64,000 nt of DNA from positions 6,959,753 through 7,023,752 of the forward strand of contig NZ_JARUBJ010000002.1 in NCBI RefSeq assembly GCF_029626145.1, written 5' to 3'. This DNA comes from Micromonospora sp. WMMD961. Lineage in GTDB: Bacteria > Actinomycetota > Actinomycetes > Mycobacteriales > Micromonosporaceae. Position numbers and translations under genes: made by a program. Positions 35,572-43,997 of the stretch are shown here, piece by piece. A model generated the notes under the pieces. That model had not been told where the DNA came from. It saw nothing but the letters and a program-made list of their open reading frames with translations, and did no database searches. Positions within the stretch are counted from its first letter, which is position 1. Each line of letters begins with the position of its first letter.

Positions 35572-37054
35572 GGGTGGGCGCGGCGAGCGCGTCCACGCCC
35601 CGCCCGGCCAGACACCGGTACGCCCGGTCGATGCTGCCGTCGACCGGCGGTAGCACCTCCAGGTGCCAGCCGCTCGGCTCGGCGATCCCGGTGGTCAACC
35701 GGAACGTCGTGGCGCTGCACACCTGTCGCACCTGTGCGGCGGCGATCACATCGTCGTAGTCCGCACCGACCAGCGCCACCGGCAGGATGCCCTCGGCGTA
35801 CGTCTCCCAGGTGTGCCGGCCGGCGCAGGGCAGCCGGGCTGCCTCCGCGCGGCTGCCGCGGATCCGCACCGGGCCGAAGCACTCCAACTCGGGCAGGCAG
35901 CGGGCACCCTCGGGCAGGGCGGTCGGCGCGCCGGTGCCGGTCGCGCAGCCGGGCAGCGGGCCGGTCGCCGGTGCGGCGACCTGGGTGACCGACGGGTTCG
36001 GGGTGGGCGCCGGCGTCCGGTCGGCGACCCAGGCTCCGGCGGTGGCGGAGGCGGCGAGCGCGAGCACGCCCGCGCCGCCGAGAAACCAGCGCCGCCAGCG
36101 CCGGCCACCGGGGACCGCCTGCTGGGTGTCCTCGATGGCCGGACGGGGCATCGGCCGACTGACCGGGTAGGAGCCGGAGAGGGCCGCGCCCCCGCTGACC
36201 GGGGCACCGCTGATCGGCGCCGACGGCAGCCCGAGGGGCAGGTTGGCGAGGAGGTCGCGCAAGTCCAGGGCGGAGGGACGCTCGGCGGGGTCGTTGGCCA
36301 TGCCGAGGCGCAGGACCTCGATCAGCTCGTCCGGCACGCCGGGCAGGGAGGGGAGCGGCTGGTTGAACATCTCCAGCACGGTCACCAGGCTGGGATTGCG
36401 CTCCGACTGCCAGCGGGGCGGAAGGCCGTGCATCACCGCGTAGAGGGTGGCGCAGAGCGCGTACACGTCGACGGCCGGTGACGGCGGGCTGTGGCTGAAC
36501 ATCTCCGGTGGCGCGTACGCCGGGGTGAGCACCTCCAGCGTCACCGAGGCGTCGCGGTGCTCGGCGAGCACGGCCAGGCCGAAGTCCGCGAGCACCGCCG
36601 AGTTGAAGTGCGAGTAGAGGATGTTGGCCGGCTTGACGTCGCGGTGCAGCACCCCGGCCGCGTGCGAGTGCGCCAGCGCGTCGGCGATCTTTATGCCGAG
36701 GTCACGGGTCTCCACCGGTCCCAGTGGCGAGGTACGCATCCGTTCGGCGTACGAGCCGTCGCAGAGTTCCATGATCAGGTAGGGATGCTGGTCGACAGTC
36801 ACCCCGACGTCGAAGAGGTCCACCACGTGCGGGTGCGACGACATCCGGCCGGCCGCCCGCGCCTCGCGCAGGAAGCGCGCCTGATCCCGCTCGCTGTCCA
36901 GCGTCCGGTTCTCCACCTTGACGGCGACCTCACGGCCCACCGAGATCTGGGTGGCCTGGTAGACGGTCGCGTATCCGCCCCGGGCAAAAACCCGCAAATC
37001 AGTCAGGCCGGGCACGATCGGAACCGGCAAGCCGCCGCTCGGGGTGTCCGTCAC
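35555..37054 (-). CDS. Transmembrane serine/threonine protein kinase (PknB-like)
   Basis: A 499-residue protein. The kinase domain (about 15-275) has a slightly altered glycine loop (ARGGYATVY), K46, HRDVKPAN (137-144) and DFG (157-159). A single membrane helix lies near 328-350. The roughly 150-residue external domain has six cysteines (for example GPLPGCATG and LPELECFGP), suggesting disulfides, and no PASTA repeats. It probably senses an external signal and phosphorylates cytosolic targets. The GTG start lies 6 nt after a TATTTT -10, so it is leaderless. Confidence 0.92.
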   Translation of the reverse strand: MTDTPSGGLPVPIVPGLTDLRVFARGGYATVYQATQISVGREVAVKVENRTLDSERDQARFLREARAAGRMSSHPHVVDLFDVGVTVDQHPYLIMELCDGSYAERMRTSPLGPVETRDLGIKIADALAHSHAAGVLHRDVKPANILYSHFNSAVLADFGLAVLAEHRDASVTLEVLTPAYAPPEMFSHSPPSPAVDVYALCATLYAVMHGLPPRWQSERNPSLVTVLEMFNQPLPSLPGVPDELIEVLRLGMANDPAERPSALDLRDLLANLPLGLPSAPISGAPVSGGAALSGSYPVSRPMPRPAIEDTQQAVPGGRRWRRWFLGGAGVLALAASATAGAWVADRTPAPTPNPSVTQVAAPATGPLPGCATGTGAPTALPEGARCLPELECFGPVRIRGSRAEAARLPCAGRHTWETYAEGILPVALVGADYDDVIAAAQVRQVCSATTFRLTTGIAEPSGWHLEVLPPVDGSIDRAYRCLAGRGVDALAAPTLTGRR

Positions 37055-37060
37055 CGCTCG

Positions 37061-37066
37061 AAAATA
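37061..37066 (-). promoter_or_regulatory. -10-like hexamer for the leaderless kinase gene
   Basis: On the minus strand TATTTT lies 6 nt before GTG 37054. No clear -35 is seen. It is one of the few AT-rich hexamers in this GC-rich stretch. Confidence 0.55.
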
Positions 37067-37084
37067 CCCAACCCGGCCGGTGGC

Positions 37085-37588
37085 TCAGCGCACCGCGTCC
37101 GCCGGAGCGGCTCCGGCTGGGCCGGTACCCTCCTCGGCGGCCACAGCCGCCCCGGCACCTCCGGACGTATCGACATCGCCGACCGACGCGCCCCGGCGCG
37201 CGTCCAGGCGCAGGCCCACGGCGGTGGCCACGGCCCCCAGCCCCTCCCAGGCCGCCACGCCGAAGAACCGGTCGGGAGCGATGTCGGCCAGCACCGCGAT
37301 GGTGAAGACGGTGAACGTGACCAGCCGGAAGACAACGGTGAACCGGTAGAACGCCCGCCACTCGGTGACAGTGGCCAGCAGGTAGTAGACGCCCATGTTG
37401 AACGCCGCCATCGAGGACGCCAGCAGGAACGTGCCGGTGTGATCACCGACAGCACGCGTCTCCGGCACCTCGAACCCGAGCATGCGCAACTGCGCCTCCG
37501 GCCAGAGCAGCCCGACCGTGCCCATCACCAGCGCCAACACGCCGAAGACCGCGATGGTCCAGCCCGCGATGGAACGCGGCAGCTTCAT
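37085..37588 (-). CDS. DUF4383-like four-helix membrane protein
   Basis: A 167-residue protein with about four membrane helices (WTIAVFGVLALVMGTVGLLW, FLLASSMAAFNMGVYYLLA, a third near residue 90 and a fourth near 112), then a Gly/Ala-rich tail. It resembles the small four-helix DUF4383-like membrane proteins of actinobacteria, but the assignment is loose. The ATG has GGGGAGG at good spacing. It lies just upstream of the kinase gene on the same strand (30-bp gap), although the kinase seems to have its own promoter. Confidence 0.6.
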   Translation of the reverse strand: MKLPRSIAGWTIAVFGVLALVMGTVGLLWPEAQLRMLGFEVPETRAVGDHTGTFLLASSMAAFNMGVYYLLATVTEWRAFYRFTVVFRLVTFTVFTIAVLADIAPDRFFGVAAWEGLGAVATAVGLRLDARRGASVGDVDTSGGAGAAVAAEEGTGPAGAAPADAVR

Positions 37589-37726
37589 GAAGAGCCTCCC
37601 CAGGCACGGCGACGGTCACCACTGTGGACCAGCACACGGTGGTGACACGCTAGCCGCTCCCCCCGACCACCACATCCCCAAAACCGGCAGAAACCCTGCC
37701 CCCTCCCAGACTCGACCCCATCGGGT

Positions 37727-37780
37727 TGATCAAGAGGTTTCGGTCACCGGAGGCCGCTTCCTGACGCAACCTCTTGATCA
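37727..37780. repeat. Palindromic hairpin repeat between the cyclase gene and 37588
   Basis: TGATCAAGAGGTT (37727-37739) and AACCTCTTGATCA (37768-37780) form a perfect 13-bp stem, with an extra GTCA/TGAC pair inside. It stands just after the stop of the cyclase gene on the minus strand, so it may act as its terminator. The long conserved stem without a U-run also suits a dispersed palindromic repeat. Confidence 0.7.
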
Positions 37781-37786
37781 CCAGCG

Positions 37787-40700
37787 TCAGGGGGTGGGGG
37801 TGAGGCGGGCACGGAGGGCATCGGCGGCGGCGCGCTCGCTGCGCTGCTCGGTCGCGTACGCCAGGCGGACCGCCTCGTCCGCGCAGGACAGCGCCTCCGC
37901 CGACTGGCCGCAGGCAGCGAGCGCCTCGGTCAGCACGATGGCCGCGATCACCTGGCCGCGCACGTCCTCGGCCGGCGCGGTGACCGCCCGGCGGGCCCAG
38001 TCCAACGCCTGCTCCCGCTGACCGTGGGCGAGCAGTGCCGACGCGTACTGGGCCATCGTCTGGCGGCGGGAGAAGAGCAGCGAGGGCTGGTTCGCGGCGG
38101 CCGTGGCCACCGGGGCGAGCAGCCCGACCGCGGTCGCCGAGTCGCCGGCGGCCAGGCGCGCCGTCGCCAGCAGCACCCGAGGTGCCACCTGCGCCGGAGC
38201 CTGCGGATTGTGCGGCTCCACGGTGGTCAGCACCGCCCGGGCCATCCGCTCGGCGGTCTCGCGGTCGCCCAGGTCCAACGCCACGAAACCGCGCAACGTG
38301 CCGGCCATCCCGGTGAGCAGCGGGTGCGAGGTGCGCTCGGCGTACGCCAGTGCGTCGGTGAGCAGGTCCGCGGCGTGCTCCGGCTCGCCCAGCCCCCGCG
38401 CCACCACCGCGCGGACCACCAGCGCGAACCCGCGCCCCCAGTCGTCGGAGGCGGCGGCGAACTCCCGGTACGCCCGCCGGGCCTCCCGGTCCGCCTCGGC
38501 CAGGTCGCCCAGCTCGGCGGTGGCGAAGGCGGCCACCGCGCGCAGCGTGCCCACCGCCCACGCCTCGCCGACCCGCTCCCCGAAGGGCAGGAACACCTGC
38601 GCCATCCGGCACGCCTCGCGCAGCCGGCCGGCGAGCAGTCGGGCGAACGCCGTGGTGCCACGCAGCCAGGCCCGCCCGTACGGATCCTTCAGCTCGGCGA
38701 AGAGCCGGGCGGCCCGGCCGAGCACGGCGTCGGTGCCGGCGAAGTCACCCCGGGTGGTGGTGACCCAGGCCAGGTTCTGTAGCGACCAGGCCTGCCCGCG
38801 CCGATCCTTCGCGCCGAGGCTGACCTGGTACGCGGCAGCCAACCGGCTGCTCGCCTGACTCAGCCGCCCGGCCACGAAGTCGGCCATGCCGAGGCGGCGC
38901 ATCGCGGTGGCGCGCTGGACGGGCAACTCGGCCGCCGTGGCCACCTGCAACGCCTCCTGCCAGGCGGTCATCGCCCGGCCCTGGTCACCGAGGGTCTCCT
39001 GGGCCTGCCCCGCGAGCAGCAGGGCACCGACCCGGGTCGCCTCGTCCCCCGCGTTCGCGGCGATCTTCTCGGCGTAGGCCAGCGCGTCGACGACACGACC
39101 GACCTGGAGCAGGGCCCGGGCGTGCACCACCCGATCGGCCGCCGGCACTCCGTCGCGGGCAAGCTCGGTGGCGCGTTCGGCGTACTCGACGGCCAGCACC
39201 GGCTCACCGGCGGACAGCGACCGGCGGGCGGCCCGGCCGAGCGCGGCGACACCGAGTGGTACCACCGCGCGGGCCGGCGCGTCCGGACGCAGCTTCACCG
39301 CGTCGGCGAGCGTGGCGGCCCGTTCGACGTGCGTCGCCACGAAGTCGTCCCGGGCCTCGTCGGTGAACCCGCCCGGCGCGGCGGGGGCGGCCTCGTCCGC
39401 CGGCGCCGCCCAGCGGGCCAGTGCGGCGTGCCGCTCGGCGAGCTCCGCCTTGCTCACCCCGGCGTACGCGGCCTCCCGCATCAGCGGGGTCGCGAACGAG
39501 AATCCGGTCCGTGAGCGGTGCAGCATCCGCCGTTGCAGCAGTTCCTCGACGGCCCGGTCGAGTTCCACGGCGACCACGGCGGACGGCCGGCCGTCGCGGC
39601 CGGCGCGCTGCTCGCGCATCGCCTCCAACGCCCCGTTCGGCACCGTGTCACCGATCACCGCGGCGTCCCGCAGCACCGACCGGGCGTCCGGCGGCAGCGC
39701 GTCGATCCGGGCGGCGAGGACGGCGGCGAGGTCCCGGGAGAGCAGGCGGCTGCCCAGCGAACCGGGCACCAGCCGCCAGCCCGCCGACGGGCTCTGCTCG
39801 CGCTCGCCGGCGCCGGTCCGCTCCGACGGTGCGCGGACGCCCCGCGCGGACTCCGTGGTGAGCGCACCCCGCTCGATCAGCAGGGTGACCAGCTCGGCCA
39901 GGTAGAAAGGGTTGCCCTGCGCGGTGGCGAGCAGCCGGTCCGTGTCGGCCTGTGGCAACCTGCCGCCGCCGAGGTAGCTCGTCAGCAACCGCGCCGCGTC
40001 GGCGCCGCGCAGTGGCGGCAACGAGTGCACCTCGGCGTCCGCGACCCGGGTCAGCGCCCCGGCGGTACGCACCAGCTCCGGCCGACCGAGCAGCAGCACC
40101 AGCACCGGGCCGGTGAGCCTGGACAGCGTCAGACCGAGGGCGCTGATCGTCTCGGCGGTGGCGTCGTGCAGGTCGTCCACGACGATCACCAGCGGCGCTT
40201 CCGAGGCGAGGCCGCTGAGCAGGTCGGCGACCGCGTTCGGCACCGCCTCCGCGTCCGCGGCCGGGACGCCCGACCCACCCCACTCGCCGGTGTCGGTGCC
40301 GGTGCCGGTGTGCGCGGAGATGTCGCCGTAGCCGAGCAGGGCGAGCAGTTGTTCGGTGGCGATCGGCGCGGTCTCACCGCCGGAGCGGGCGAGCCGCTGC
40401 CCGAGCCGCCGCAGCCTCTCCTCCACCGCCGGTCGGGTCAGTGCGGTGGCCGCGTCGCTGGGCAGGCCGACGGCGGCACGAACCAGGTCGGCCAGGGGCG
40501 CGAGCCGGCGTCGCTCACCGAACGCCGCGCACCGCACCGACAGCACCCGGGCACCCGTGTGCGCCGCGTACCGCCCGGCACCGACGTCGTACCCGGCGGC
40601 GAGGCGCTCGACCTCCGCGGCGAACCGGGACTTGCCGATGCCCGCCTCGGCGGTCATCAGCAGCACCCGCGGGTCACCCTGGTCGATCACCTCGGCGAGC

Positions 40701-41428
40701 CGACCGGCGACCCGGCCGATCTCCGTCTCCCGGCCGACGTACGGCGCCTCGTCGCCGAGCCCCGACCGGGTGCCCGGCGCGTCCAGGAGACCCAGCAGCT
40801 CGTACGCCTCGACCGGCTCCCGCTTGCCCTTGAGCCGCAGCGGGCGCAGCGCCCGCCAGGACGACACGTGCCGGGTCGCGGCGGCGGTGCGCCCTCCGGC
40901 GTACACCGCGCCGACGGCGGCGGCGTCGGCCAGCCGGGCGGCAGTGTTCACCGTGTCGCCGATGACCGTGTACTCGATCGCGGCCTGGATGCCGGCGATG
41001 ACGTCGCCGGTGTTCAACCCGACCCGCAGCCCGAGCGGCGCGCCGCCGCCCCGCTCGTCGTCGAGCACCCGCCGGACGGCCCGCTGCATGGACAGGGCGG
41101 CCCGGACCGCGCGTTCGGCGTCGTCCTCGTGCGCCACCGGGGCGCCGAAGACCGCCATGATCCCGTCGCCGGTCAGCTTGTCGACGTGCCCGCCGAACGT
41201 CTTCACCGCACCGGCGAGCGCGGCGAGCACCCGGTCGGTGACCGCGCCGACGCGTTCCGGGTCGAGATCCTCCGACCAGGAGGTGAACTCGGAGAGATCA
41301 CCGAAGAGCACGGTGACCACCCGACGCTCGGCCGCCGGCAACGTCGCGGCGGCCGGCAGCGCGGCACCGCAGTTGTGGCAGAACCGCGCGCCGGGAACGG
41401 CGACGGTTCCACACACGGGGCAGGTCAC
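37787..41428 (-). CDS. Class III nucleotidyl cyclase fused to a large ATPase/TPR-like region
   Basis: A 1,213-residue protein. It opens with a zinc ribbon (C3, C6, C17, C20). A class III cyclase domain follows (about 36-210): metal aspartates D44 (LFGDLSEFT) and D88 (KLTGDGIMAVFG), K84, and IGDTVNTAARL giving D158, N161 and R165. These residues suit an active adenylate cyclase. Next is an AAA-like ATPase (P-loop AEAGIGKSR, 260-268; LVIVVDDLHDAT), then about 600 residues of helical TPR-like repeats. The layout resembles regulatory cyclase-ATPase proteins of actinobacteria. The GTG start overlaps the MBL stop (GTGA). Confidence 0.9.
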   Translation of the reverse strand: MTCPVCGTVAVPGARFCHNCGAALPAAATLPAAERRVVTVLFGDLSEFTSWSEDLDPERVGAVTDRVLAALAGAVKTFGGHVDKLTGDGIMAVFGAPVAHEDDAERAVRAALSMQRAVRRVLDDERGGGAPLGLRVGLNTGDVIAGIQAAIEYTVIGDTVNTAARLADAAAVGAVYAGGRTAAATRHVSSWRALRPLRLKGKREPVEAYELLGLLDAPGTRSGLGDEAPYVGRETEIGRVAGRLAEVIDQGDPRVLLMTAEAGIGKSRFAAEVERLAAGYDVGAGRYAAHTGARVLSVRCAAFGERRRLAPLADLVRAAVGLPSDAATALTRPAVEERLRRLGQRLARSGGETAPIATEQLLALLGYGDISAHTGTGTDTGEWGGSGVPAADAEAVPNAVADLLSGLASEAPLVIVVDDLHDATAETISALGLTLSRLTGPVLVLLLGRPELVRTAGALTRVADAEVHSLPPLRGADAARLLTSYLGGGRLPQADTDRLLATAQGNPFYLAELVTLLIERGALTTESARGVRAPSERTGAGEREQSPSAGWRLVPGSLGSRLLSRDLAAVLAARIDALPPDARSVLRDAAVIGDTVPNGALEAMREQRAGRDGRPSAVVAVELDRAVEELLQRRMLHRSRTGFSFATPLMREAAYAGVSKAELAERHAALARWAAPADEAAPAAPGGFTDEARDDFVATHVERAATLADAVKLRPDAPARAVVPLGVAALGRAARRSLSAGEPVLAVEYAERATELARDGVPAADRVVHARALLQVGRVVDALAYAEKIAANAGDEATRVGALLLAGQAQETLGDQGRAMTAWQEALQVATAAELPVQRATAMRRLGMADFVAGRLSQASSRLAAAYQVSLGAKDRRGQAWSLQNLAWVTTTRGDFAGTDAVLGRAARLFAELKDPYGRAWLRGTTAFARLLAGRLREACRMAQVFLPFGERVGEAWAVGTLRAVAAFATAELGDLAEADREARRAYREFAAASDDWGRGFALVVRAVVARGLGEPEHAADLLTDALAYAERTSHPLLTGMAGTLRGFVALDLGDRETAERMARAVLTTVEPHNPQAPAQVAPRVLLATARLAAGDSATAVGLLAPVATAAANQPSLLFSRRQTMAQYASALLAHGQREQALDWARRAVTAPAEDVRGQVIAAIVLTEALAACGQSAEALSCADEAVRLAYATEQRSERAAADALRARLTPTP

Positions 41429-42261
41429 ATGTGCTCCAACCCACTGACCCCGGGCGCGGATTCCCCAGAGTCGACACCCAGATATTCGAGCTGGGCGCGG
41501 ACCGACCACTCGGCCGCCCACCAGAGCGAGCGGTCCACGTCCGCGTAGACCGCCGCCACCACGTCGGCGGGCGTGCGAGCACCGGCGGCGACCGCGGCGC
41601 GGACCTGGTCGAGCCGGGCCCGGCGGTGTGCGAGGTAGAAGTCGGCGGCGGCGGCGCAGTCGGCCAACGCCGGGCCGTGCCCGGGCAGGGCCGGGATTCC
41701 CCGGTACGCGGACAGCAGCTCCAGACTGGTCAGGTAGTCGCCGAGGTGCCCGTCCGGGTGGGCGACCACGGTGGTGCCCCGGCCGAGGATGGTGTCCCCG
41801 GTGAGCACGACCCGCTCGTCGCCGTGCTCGACCAGGAAACAGACCGAGTCGGCGGTGTGCCCCGGCGTGCCCAGCAGACGGATCTCCAGGCCGAAGCCGC
41901 CGAGCTGCTCACCCGGCTCGGTCAGCGGCTCGCCGCCGATGGTGTGTGCCGGGTCGGCGGCGAGGACGTGCACACCTCCGAGCAGGTCGCTCAGCCGTGC
42001 GGCGCCCTCGGTGTGGTCCGGGTGGCCGTGCGTGATCAGGATCAGCCCGATCGGCCCGTGCTCGGCGATGCGGGTCAGGTGCCCCTCGTCCGCCGGCCCC
42101 GGGTCGACCACGACGGCCAGCTCGGCCGACGGGGCGCGCAGCACCCAGGTGTTGGTGCCGTCGAGGGTCATCGGCCCGGGGTTCGGCGCGCGCAGCAACG
42201 TCACCCAGGTCGGCAGCTCGTCGGCCAGCGCCGCCGCCGGCGCCGTCACGTGCCCGCTCAT
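41425..42261 (-). CDS. MBL-fold metallo-hydrolase (LACTB2-like)
   Basis: A 278-residue binuclear metal hydrolase. THGHPDHTEG carries HxHxDH, and GTPGHTADSVCF and LTGDTILGRGTTV supply further ligands. A C-terminal helical segment fits the LACTB2-like group, which includes nucleases and thioesterases. By position it matches Rv3677c, next to crp in Mycobacterium. Here it is separated from crp by 19 kb and translationally coupled to the cyclase gene. ATG 42261 lies 7 nt after a TACGAT -10. Confidence 0.88.
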   Translation of the reverse strand: MSGHVTAPAAALADELPTWVTLLRAPNPGPMTLDGTNTWVLRAPSAELAVVVDPGPADEGHLTRIAEHGPIGLILITHGHPDHTEGAARLSDLLGGVHVLAADPAHTIGGEPLTEPGEQLGGFGLEIRLLGTPGHTADSVCFLVEHGDERVVLTGDTILGRGTTVVAHPDGHLGDYLTSLELLSAYRGIPALPGHGPALADCAAAADFYLAHRRARLDQVRAAVAAGARTPADVVAAVYADVDRSLWWAAEWSVRAQLEYLGVDSGESAPGVSGLEHM

Positions 42262-42268
42262 GGCTGCG

Positions 42269-42274
42269 ATCGTA
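42269..42274 (-). promoter_or_regulatory. -10-like hexamer for the leaderless MBL gene
   Basis: On the minus strand TACGAT lies 7 nt before ATG 42261, and there is no ribosome binding site. It would also drive the coupled cyclase gene. Confidence 0.5.
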
Positions 42275-42318
42275 CGACCCCGCTCGCCACACCCCACGAT
42301 CTTGCCCAGCGAACCGGA

Positions 42319-42430
42319 AGGAAGGGCCCCTTACTAACGCCTGAGGTATAGGAAGGGCCCCTTACTAACGCCTGAGGTATAGGAAGGGCCCCTTACTAAC
42401 GCCTGAGGTATAGGAAGGGGCCCTTCCTTC
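42319..42430. repeat. Tandem array of a 31-bp palindromic-repeat unit
   Basis: Three perfect 31-bp units (42319-42349, 42350-42380, 42381-42411) each start AGGAAGGGCCCCTTACTAAC and end GGTAT. The array closes with a near-perfect palindrome, AGGAAGGG-G-CCCTTCCT. The GGGCCCCTT and GGGGCCCTTCCTT pieces match the element inside the AtuA-like gene. It sits between the MBL and ridA genes and could act as a terminator or insulator. Confidence 0.9.
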
Positions 42431-42455
42431 CGACAGATGGCGGGACCGCCGAGGT

Positions 42456-42917
42456 TCAGGCGACCTCGACGATCAGCTCGACCTCCACCGGGGCGTCGAG
42501 GGGCAGTTCGGCCACTCCGACGGCACTCCGGGCGTGGCGACCAGCCTCGCCGAAGACGGTGCCGAAGAGGTCGGAGGCACCGTTGATCACCGCGGGCTGA
42601 CCGGTGAACCCGGGCGCGGAGGCCACGAAACCGGTCACCTTGACCACCTTGACGACGTTCTCCAGACCGACCAGTGAGTCGACCGCGGCCAGCGCGTTGA
42701 GCGCGCAGCGCTGGGCCAGATCCTTGGCCTGCTCGGCGGAGATCCCGGCGCCGACCTTGCCGGTCGCGAGCAGTTTGCCCTCGGCGATCGGCAACTGGCC
42801 GGAGACGTACACGTGCTGGCCGGACTGGACGGCCGGCACGTAGCTGGCCACCGGCGGCACGACGTCGGGCAGTTCGAAGCCCAGCTCGGCAAGCTTCGCG
42901 TGCGGACCGTTGCTCAC
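42456..42917 (-). CDS. RidA-family protein
   Basis: A 153-residue small protein of the YjgF/YER057c/UK114 family. VASYVPAVQSGQHVYVSGQLP and ARSAVGVAELPLDAPVEVEL (shown in part) are typical. RidA deaminates reactive enamine/imine intermediates from PLP enzymes; members without the key arginine do other things. By order it matches Rv3678c. GTG 42915-42917 follows GGGGTGA. The DUF4177 gene lies 40 bp upstream. Confidence 0.9.
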   Translation of the reverse strand: MSNGPHAKLAELGFELPDVVPPVASYVPAVQSGQHVYVSGQLPIAEGKLLATGKVGAGISAEQAKDLAQRCALNALAAVDSLVGLENVVKVVKVTGFVASAPGFTGQPAVINGASDLFGTVFGEAGRHARSAVGVAELPLDAPVEVELIVEVA

Positions 42918-42957
42918 CGCGTCACCCCGGGAGTCCGCTGCGCCGCGCTGTCCGCGC

Positions 42958-43113
42958 TCACGCCTTGGGCCGCTTCAGGTAGGCGACCAGCTGGTCCGGG
43001 TTGGGCCCGGGGACCACGGCGACGAGCTCCCACCCGTCCTCGCCCCAGTTGTCGAGGATCTGCTTGGTCGCGTGGACCAGCAGCGGGACCGTGGAGTATT
43101 CCCACTTCTGCAT
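42958..43113 (-). CDS. DUF4177-type mini-protein, 51 residues
   Basis: The sequence starts MQKWEYSTVPLLVHATKQIL and has the WGEDGWELVAVVPGP core that defines DUF4177. ATG 43113 has a strong GAGGGAG. The function is unknown. Its place upstream of ridA matches the small gene beside Rv3678c in Mycobacterium. It is shorter than usual gene-finding cutoffs. Confidence 0.85.
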   Translation of the reverse strand: MQKWEYSTVPLLVHATKQILDNWGEDGWELVAVVPGPNPDQLVAYLKRPKA

Positions 43114-43157
43114 CGCTGAAGGGCTCCCTCTCGGTGCGGAATTGTTCGAGGGACAGC

Positions 43158-43643
43158 CTACGGTCCGCTGGCCGGGCGGGACGCGGGACGCTGCTCCGGC
43201 GTGGCCGGCAACTCCCCGCAGAGCCCTTCGTGCTCGTACCCCTGGGGGCAGCGGGACCGGTCGGGCAGCAGCAGGTCACAGAAGACCCGGTGCCGGTTGT
43301 TCTGGTCGTCGGCGTTGGACACGGTGGTCTCGCCGGCGTCCAGCTCGGGCAGGAAGCCCAGGGACACCGCGACCCGGCCGGCCAGCACGGTCGCCGCCGC
43401 CAGACTCGGCACCCGGATCGGCAGGTGGATGACGTAGCCCGCCTCGTCGTCGTCGCGGGCCCGCTCGGCGGGGTGGATCGGCGTCCGGGCCACCTCCGCC
43501 TGCTCCGGCATTCGGCGGTACGACCGTTCGTTGACCGGATGGCCGCCGACGGGCCCCCCGCCGGTCTCGACCGCGGAACCGGGCCGCCGAGGCCGGTCGT
43601 TGGTCGGGAACTGGGTACGAGGGATGTTGTCCGCGTCGCGCAT
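43158..43643 (-). CDS. Hypothetical protein, 161 residues
   Basis: I do not recognise a family. The first 60 residues are polar and disordered. The middle (DDEAGYVIHLPIRVPSLAAATVLAGRV) looks folded. The tail has cysteines in VFCDLLLPDRSRCPQGYEHEGLC, a possible metal site. ATG 43643 has GGAGG at good spacing. It is followed by the DUF4177 and ridA genes on the same strand. Confidence 0.65.
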   Translation of the reverse strand: MRDADNIPRTQFPTNDRPRRPGSAVETGGGPVGGHPVNERSYRRMPEQAEVARTPIHPAERARDDDEAGYVIHLPIRVPSLAAATVLAGRVAVSLGFLPELDAGETTVSNADDQNNRHRVFCDLLLPDRSRCPQGYEHEGLCGELPATPEQRPASRPASGP

Positions 43644-43997
43644 GCACTGCCTCCGGTCGTACCTCTCGGATCATGCTTCCGGCCCGGACGTATTCGTCCG
43701 TTCCGGCCCCCGCACCGGGACGAAGGTAGGTCGGTGGCCCCAGTCCCGCCAATAGGACGCGCACAACCAGTGACCAACAGTCACATATGCGACACACCGC
43801 AGGTCGGGGGCCTGACACCGAGATGGACCCGGGTACCGCCGACCGGATCGCTGGACCGTGCGGCACGGCCGCGGAGACACCGATCCGGTCATCGACCGCT
43901 ACTCTTCCGGTCGGACGGTCGCGCAGCGCCCGACCGCCCGCTCGATCACGCTCGGCGCCAGGGGTGGCGGCGGGCGCCGCACCCCTGGGGGAACGAC
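43644..43997. other. Divergent intergenic region with a hairpin next to a ribosome binding site
   Basis: About 350 bp between divergent genes. I see no gene. CCAGGGGTGGCGGC (43958-43971) can pair with GCCGCACCCCTGG (43976-43988), one base bulged, loop GGGC. The stem ends in the GGGGG that would be the ribosome binding site for ATG 43998. Confidence 0.5.

Noticed and set aside
35555..37054. Kinase considered as PknG
   Set aside because: It has a transmembrane helix and external domain and lacks the rubredoxin and TPR parts of PknG.
39518..41548. Long plus-strand open frame opposite the cyclase gene
   Set aside because: No domain and a biased composition; the opposite strand encodes clear cyclase and ATPase motifs.
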